Of a stretch of 8,944 nucleotides of DNA, positions 6,819 to 8,944 are shown piece by piece (positions within the stretch are counted from its first letter, which is position 1; every line of letters starts with the position of its first letter). The stretch spans positions 1 through 8,944 of the forward strand of contig CAMBHM010000052.1 of assembly GCA_945867185.1 (NCBI GenBank), in the 5' to 3' direction. This DNA comes from Legionella genomosp. 1 (lineage in GTDB: Bacteria > Pseudomonadota > Gammaproteobacteria > Legionellales > Legionellaceae). A program made the translations under genes and the position numbers. The notes beneath the pieces were generated by a model. That model ran no database searches. It was not told the DNA's origin and was given only the letters and a program-made list of their open reading frames with translations.

Positions 6819-7140
6819 TAAGGATCAGGGATAGTTACAGGGCTGTCCCATCAAAACGCCGTCTTTGAGAACGAAGTGAAGCAATCCAATGTGACTTAAA
6901 TGCACCGATCTAGGCGGGTACGGCGGTGGTCTCAACGGTGTTGGGATTATCGGTCACTTTACAACAAAGAGGGTAACTATATACTGTGCGGGACTTCTAA
7001 ACCTCAGTAAACCAACTTTCAAGAGCATACAAAGGAATTTCTACGAGGTGAACCTGCTTTGAAAAAGATCCCGTGGATATTTTTAATCCAACCATGCCTG
7101 ATATAGCGCAGGTGAGCGATCGTGCGTAGTATATGTACCG
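6819..7140. other. Intergenic stretch without a gene
   Basis: No open frame of useful length or recognisable product is seen on either strand. The only interpretable element is the decayed dispersed repeat at 6860-6889. The segment could be residue of old mobile or repeat DNA, but no terminal inverted repeats, transposase fragments or tRNA were found. Confidence 0.5.
6860..6889 (+). repeat. Degenerate copy of the CGTCATTGCGAGCGAAGCG-type dispersed repeat
   Basis: CGTCTTTGAGAACGAAGTG followed by AAGCAATCCA matches, at about 26 of 30 positions by eye, a short intergenic repeat I know as CGTCATTGCGAGCGAAGCG followed by AAGCAATCCA. That repeat is scattered through many unrelated bacterial genomes, often as inverted pairs. 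No inverted partner is seen nearby, so this is probably a single decayed half. The identification is from memory. Confidence 0.5.
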
Positions 7141-7145
7141 CGGAA

Positions 7146-7198
7146 GTACACAATTGTACGGAACAAACTATTATGCTATTATTCCGAACAGTTTATTC
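7146..7198 (+). promoter_or_regulatory. Candidate promoter and operator-like repeats upstream of the repeat-protein gene
   Basis: TTGTAC (7154-7159, 3 of 6) and TATTAT (7177-7182, 5 of 6) are 17 bases apart, a plausible sigma-70 promoter with a start near 7189. Symmetric elements overlap it: GTACA/TGTAC arms around CAAT (7146-7159), an imperfect inverted repeat GAACAAACTAT (7161-7171) against ACAGTTTATTC (7188-7198, 9 of 11), and a tandem CTATTATG/CTATTATT (7168-7183). These could bind a regulator, but each is short. Confidence 0.35.
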
Positions 7199-7203
7199 TG
7201 AAT

Positions 7204-7208
7204 AAAGG
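7204..7208 (+). promoter_or_regulatory. Shine-Dalgarno AAAGG for the repeat-protein gene
   Basis: AAAGG lies six bases before the ATG at 7215 and supports that start. The next in-frame Met (residue 30) has no comparable site. Confidence 0.6.
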
Positions 7209-7214
7209 CTCTCT

Positions 7215-8944
7215 ATGCCAACATTGGACGATCGATTGACGGAGGCCCAAGAGCACTTACATGAGTGGATAGATATAAGCATTAAGACATTTCGCCAATG
7301 TATGAACGAGGAAGAAGCGCTGGTTGAGGCTTTCCGCTCTCGCGAGTCTTTACGTAAACAGGGAGCCTCTTTTCCAACTGAAGATACGACCTACGCAGAG
7401 CTTCGAGACGCCTTGGAAGCTATCGATCAAAAAAAATTCGAAGTATATCAGAAGGATCCACGTGATCCAGTAACTATTAGCGAAACAACAAGATTCCAAA
7501 TTGACGAGGCTATTCGCAAGAGCTTAAGTGAATCGCAATGCATGCGGTATGATGCGGCGTTTTTTCACTCGGTCCCCCATATTGGCTATAAGCAGAGTGA
7601 ATTCGATAATTTTTATGCGAAAATTATAACCGACTTTCCAGATACAGAAGAAACAGTGATAGCACAACAGCAGGCCATGTTGTTTGCGATAAGAACCGCA
7701 CTGTTACAAGAAATGTTGAGAGTGGAACATCAACGAGCTTGTGATAAAATAATGGACGATCTGACTATTCCAGATGATCTCAAAGTAGAAGTTGTTTCTC
7801 TTTCAGAAGACAATCATTATAGCGTACGGGAGTTAAATGATCGTATTATACTGATCATAAAAAAACACGAAGAAATGAATCAAGCGATTGATGAACGTAA
7901 AGCACAGTATGAGCGAGCAAAGAATAAGCTCATGGCTTATAAGATAGGCCTTGGAATGGAAGGGGAGCAACTGATTGCTGATTGTTTAGTCGCAGAGAAA
8001 AACCCAACAACAATAAGACTGACCTATTTATACTTTACATCCAAGCTTGAATTGGTTGAAGCGAATGTTCGAAGTAGGATGGCTCGTCTCCAAGCGCAAT
8101 GCGAGGCATCAAAGGTTGCACTGCAATCTACCTTGCGTAGTGGGACTATCCGGGAAGAATTAATGCAAAATGGGCGCAGGCTTCTACGTGCTTATCTTGA
8201 AGTAGAAGACACTGATATTCCTTTGGAAGAATTAGTTTCGTTGGCAAACCAATTACAGAGTGAAAGCGACTTTATCCAGGCCAACGAGGCTAAATATCGT
8301 CGTCTTCAAACGGCATGTGATCGGGCCAAAAGTGTACTGCAATCCACATTGAATAATCAATCGATTAGAGCGGTTTTTAAAAGGCGTGGCCGTGAACTCT
8401 TGGAGACTTATCTTGAAGCAGAGAAAGCCAAGACGCCCATAGTAGACGAGCTATATGTGTTAGCAGGAAAAATAGAGACTGAGCTCGAGCGTATTGGTGC
8501 CAATCAAGCTGCATGGGGAGAAGTCAAACGTAAGTATGATAGGGAAAGAGGAAGTCTTCGATACTGTCTTGCCAATGCAACGATCCACCTATCCTATAAA
8601 CAAGAAGGACTTGATTTCTTAAAAACCGATCTATCAAACTTAGAAACGGAGTCGCTCATTGCCGCTACCAGGGAGGTTCAAGCCCGACGTGAAGCATTTG
8701 AAAGATTGGTCGATGAGGTAAGACAATCAGAAAAAAATAGCCAAGAGCCAATACGGCTTCTTAAACAAATATCAGAAGATAGCGCGCTCTCAGTAGAGAG
8801 GAAAGCGGAAGCACTTCAACTTTTGGAGAGGCATCGTGCAGCAGTGCATCCCGGAACATTGTTGGATGCACATCAGTTGGAGCAGTTAATAAAGGCCGCA
8901 CACGACTTGGCTGCGGCAAATAGAACTTTTTTTGACAGCGTGAG
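7215..8944 (+). CDS. Large helical tandem-repeat (coiled-coil-like) protein, 3' end beyond the window
   Basis: An open frame of 576 complete codons begins MPTLDDRLTEAQEHL and continues past the window edge without a stop, so the protein is longer than 576 residues. I do not recognise a family. There is no signal peptide or membrane segment; the composition is Glu/Lys/Arg/Gln/Leu/Ala-rich and mostly helical. Residues 1-215 form a leading region. From about 220 on, a unit recurs with the pattern x-A-N-x-A-x(2)-aromatic-x-R-L followed by D/E-R-A-K and G-x(2)-L-L-x(2)-Y-L. The anchor Asn or equivalent falls at 222, 284, 357, 430, 491 and 569. Residues 288-359 and 360-432 are the clearest pair, about 30 identities in 72 by hand. 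The start is supported by AAAGG six bases upstream. Such proteins in Legionellales-like bacteria are often secretion substrates, but a structural or cytoplasmic role is equally possible. Confidence 0.85.
   Translation, partial: MPTLDDRLTEAQEHLHEWIDISIKTFRQCMNEEEALVEAFRSRESLRKQGASFPTEDTTYAELRDALEAIDQKKFEVYQKDPRDPVTISETTRFQIDEAIRKSLSESQCMRYDAAFFHSVPHIGYKQSEFDNFYAKIITDFPDTEETVIAQQQAMLFAIRTALLQEMLRVEHQRACDKIMDDLTIPDDLKVEVVSLSEDNHYSVRELNDRIILIIKKHEEMNQAIDERKAQYERAKNKLMAYKIGLGMEGEQLIADCLVAEKNPTTIRLTYLYFTSKLELVEANVRSRMARLQAQCEASKVALQSTLRSGTIREELMQNGRRLLRAYLEVEDTDIPLEELVSLANQLQSESDFIQANEAKYRRLQTACDRAKSVLQSTLNNQSIRAVFKRRGRELLETYLEAEKAKTPIVDELYVLAGKIETELERIGANQAAWGEVKRKYDRERGSLRYCLANATIHLSYKQEGLDFLKTDLSNLETESLIAATREVQARREAFERLVDEVRQSEKNSQEPIRLLKQISEDSALSVERKAEALQLLERHRAAVHPGTLLDAHQLEQLIKAAHDLAAANRTFFDSV
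8076..8943 (+). repeat. Tandem protein repeats, units of about 61-78 residues
   Basis: Within the repeat-protein gene the second and third units are offset by exactly 216 bases over at least 80 bases: CTGCAATC at 8121 and 8337, CTTATCTTGAAG at 8191 and 8407. The next junction (IGANQA, residue 427) aligns without gaps to IQANEA (residue 354), 73 residues earlier. More diverged junctions follow at VQARREAFERL (488-498) and AANRTFFDSV (567-576). An earlier unit, starting near residue 222 (base 7878), is also diverged. Low DNA identity means the duplication is old. Confidence 0.7.

Noticed and set aside
6756..7214. Insertion sequence or CRISPR array in the 459-bp spacer
   Set aside because: No transposase remnant, terminal inverted repeats, target duplication or regularly spaced repeats were seen.
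4080..8944. Known defence system made of the two ATPases and the repeat protein
   Set aside because: The genes are not in one operon or orientation, and no nuclease, toxin, protease or reverse transcriptase effector of a named system is present apart from the DUF4143 motif.

Overview
The window looks like a piece of a gammaproteobacterial chromosome with a conserved left part and an accessory right part. The base composition is moderately AT-rich. The left end carries the 3' part of gspD and a complete gspE of the type II secretion system. The pair ends at a strong hairpin and is not followed by gspF. A free-standing gspD-gspE unit, with the other Gsp genes elsewhere, is the arrangement known from Legionella (lspDE). 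Together with a large coiled-coil repeat protein, this makes a Legionellales-like host a reasonable but unproven guess.

Layout. 1-3039 (+): gspD (partial) and gspE, joined by a one-base TAATG overlap. 3053-3090: a perfect 16-bp hairpin between convergent genes. 3089-3780 (-): fluC/crcB fluoride channel followed by a DUF190 protein, coupled by an ATGA overlap. 3781-4079: a 299-bp divergent intergenic region with an extended -10 promoter for fluC and, just before the next gene, a 56-bp concentric dyad with a LexA-like core. 4080-5201 (+): an orphan P-loop ATPase resembling the COG1672 group. 5202-5348: a convergent intergenic spacer with two imperfect hairpins. 5349-6755 (-): a COG1373-type ATPase (AAA_14 plus DUF4143), with a good sigma-70 promoter upstream. 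6756-7214: 459 bp without a gene, holding that promoter, a decayed copy of a dispersed 30-bp repeat, and promoter-like symmetric elements before the last gene. 7215-8944 (+): the first 576 codons of a large charged helical protein that runs off the window and is built from tandem repeats of about 61-78 residues.

How the genes work together. GspD is the outer-membrane channel and GspE the cytoplasmic motor of the same secretion machine. FluC exports fluoride, and the DUF190 protein is its co-translated partner of unknown role. The two ATPases belong to different families, face each other and share no visible operon. Nothing in the sequence ties them, or the repeat protein, into one established system. 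The most noteworthy items are the concentric dyad at 4019-4074 and the previously unannotated repeat architecture at 7215-8944.
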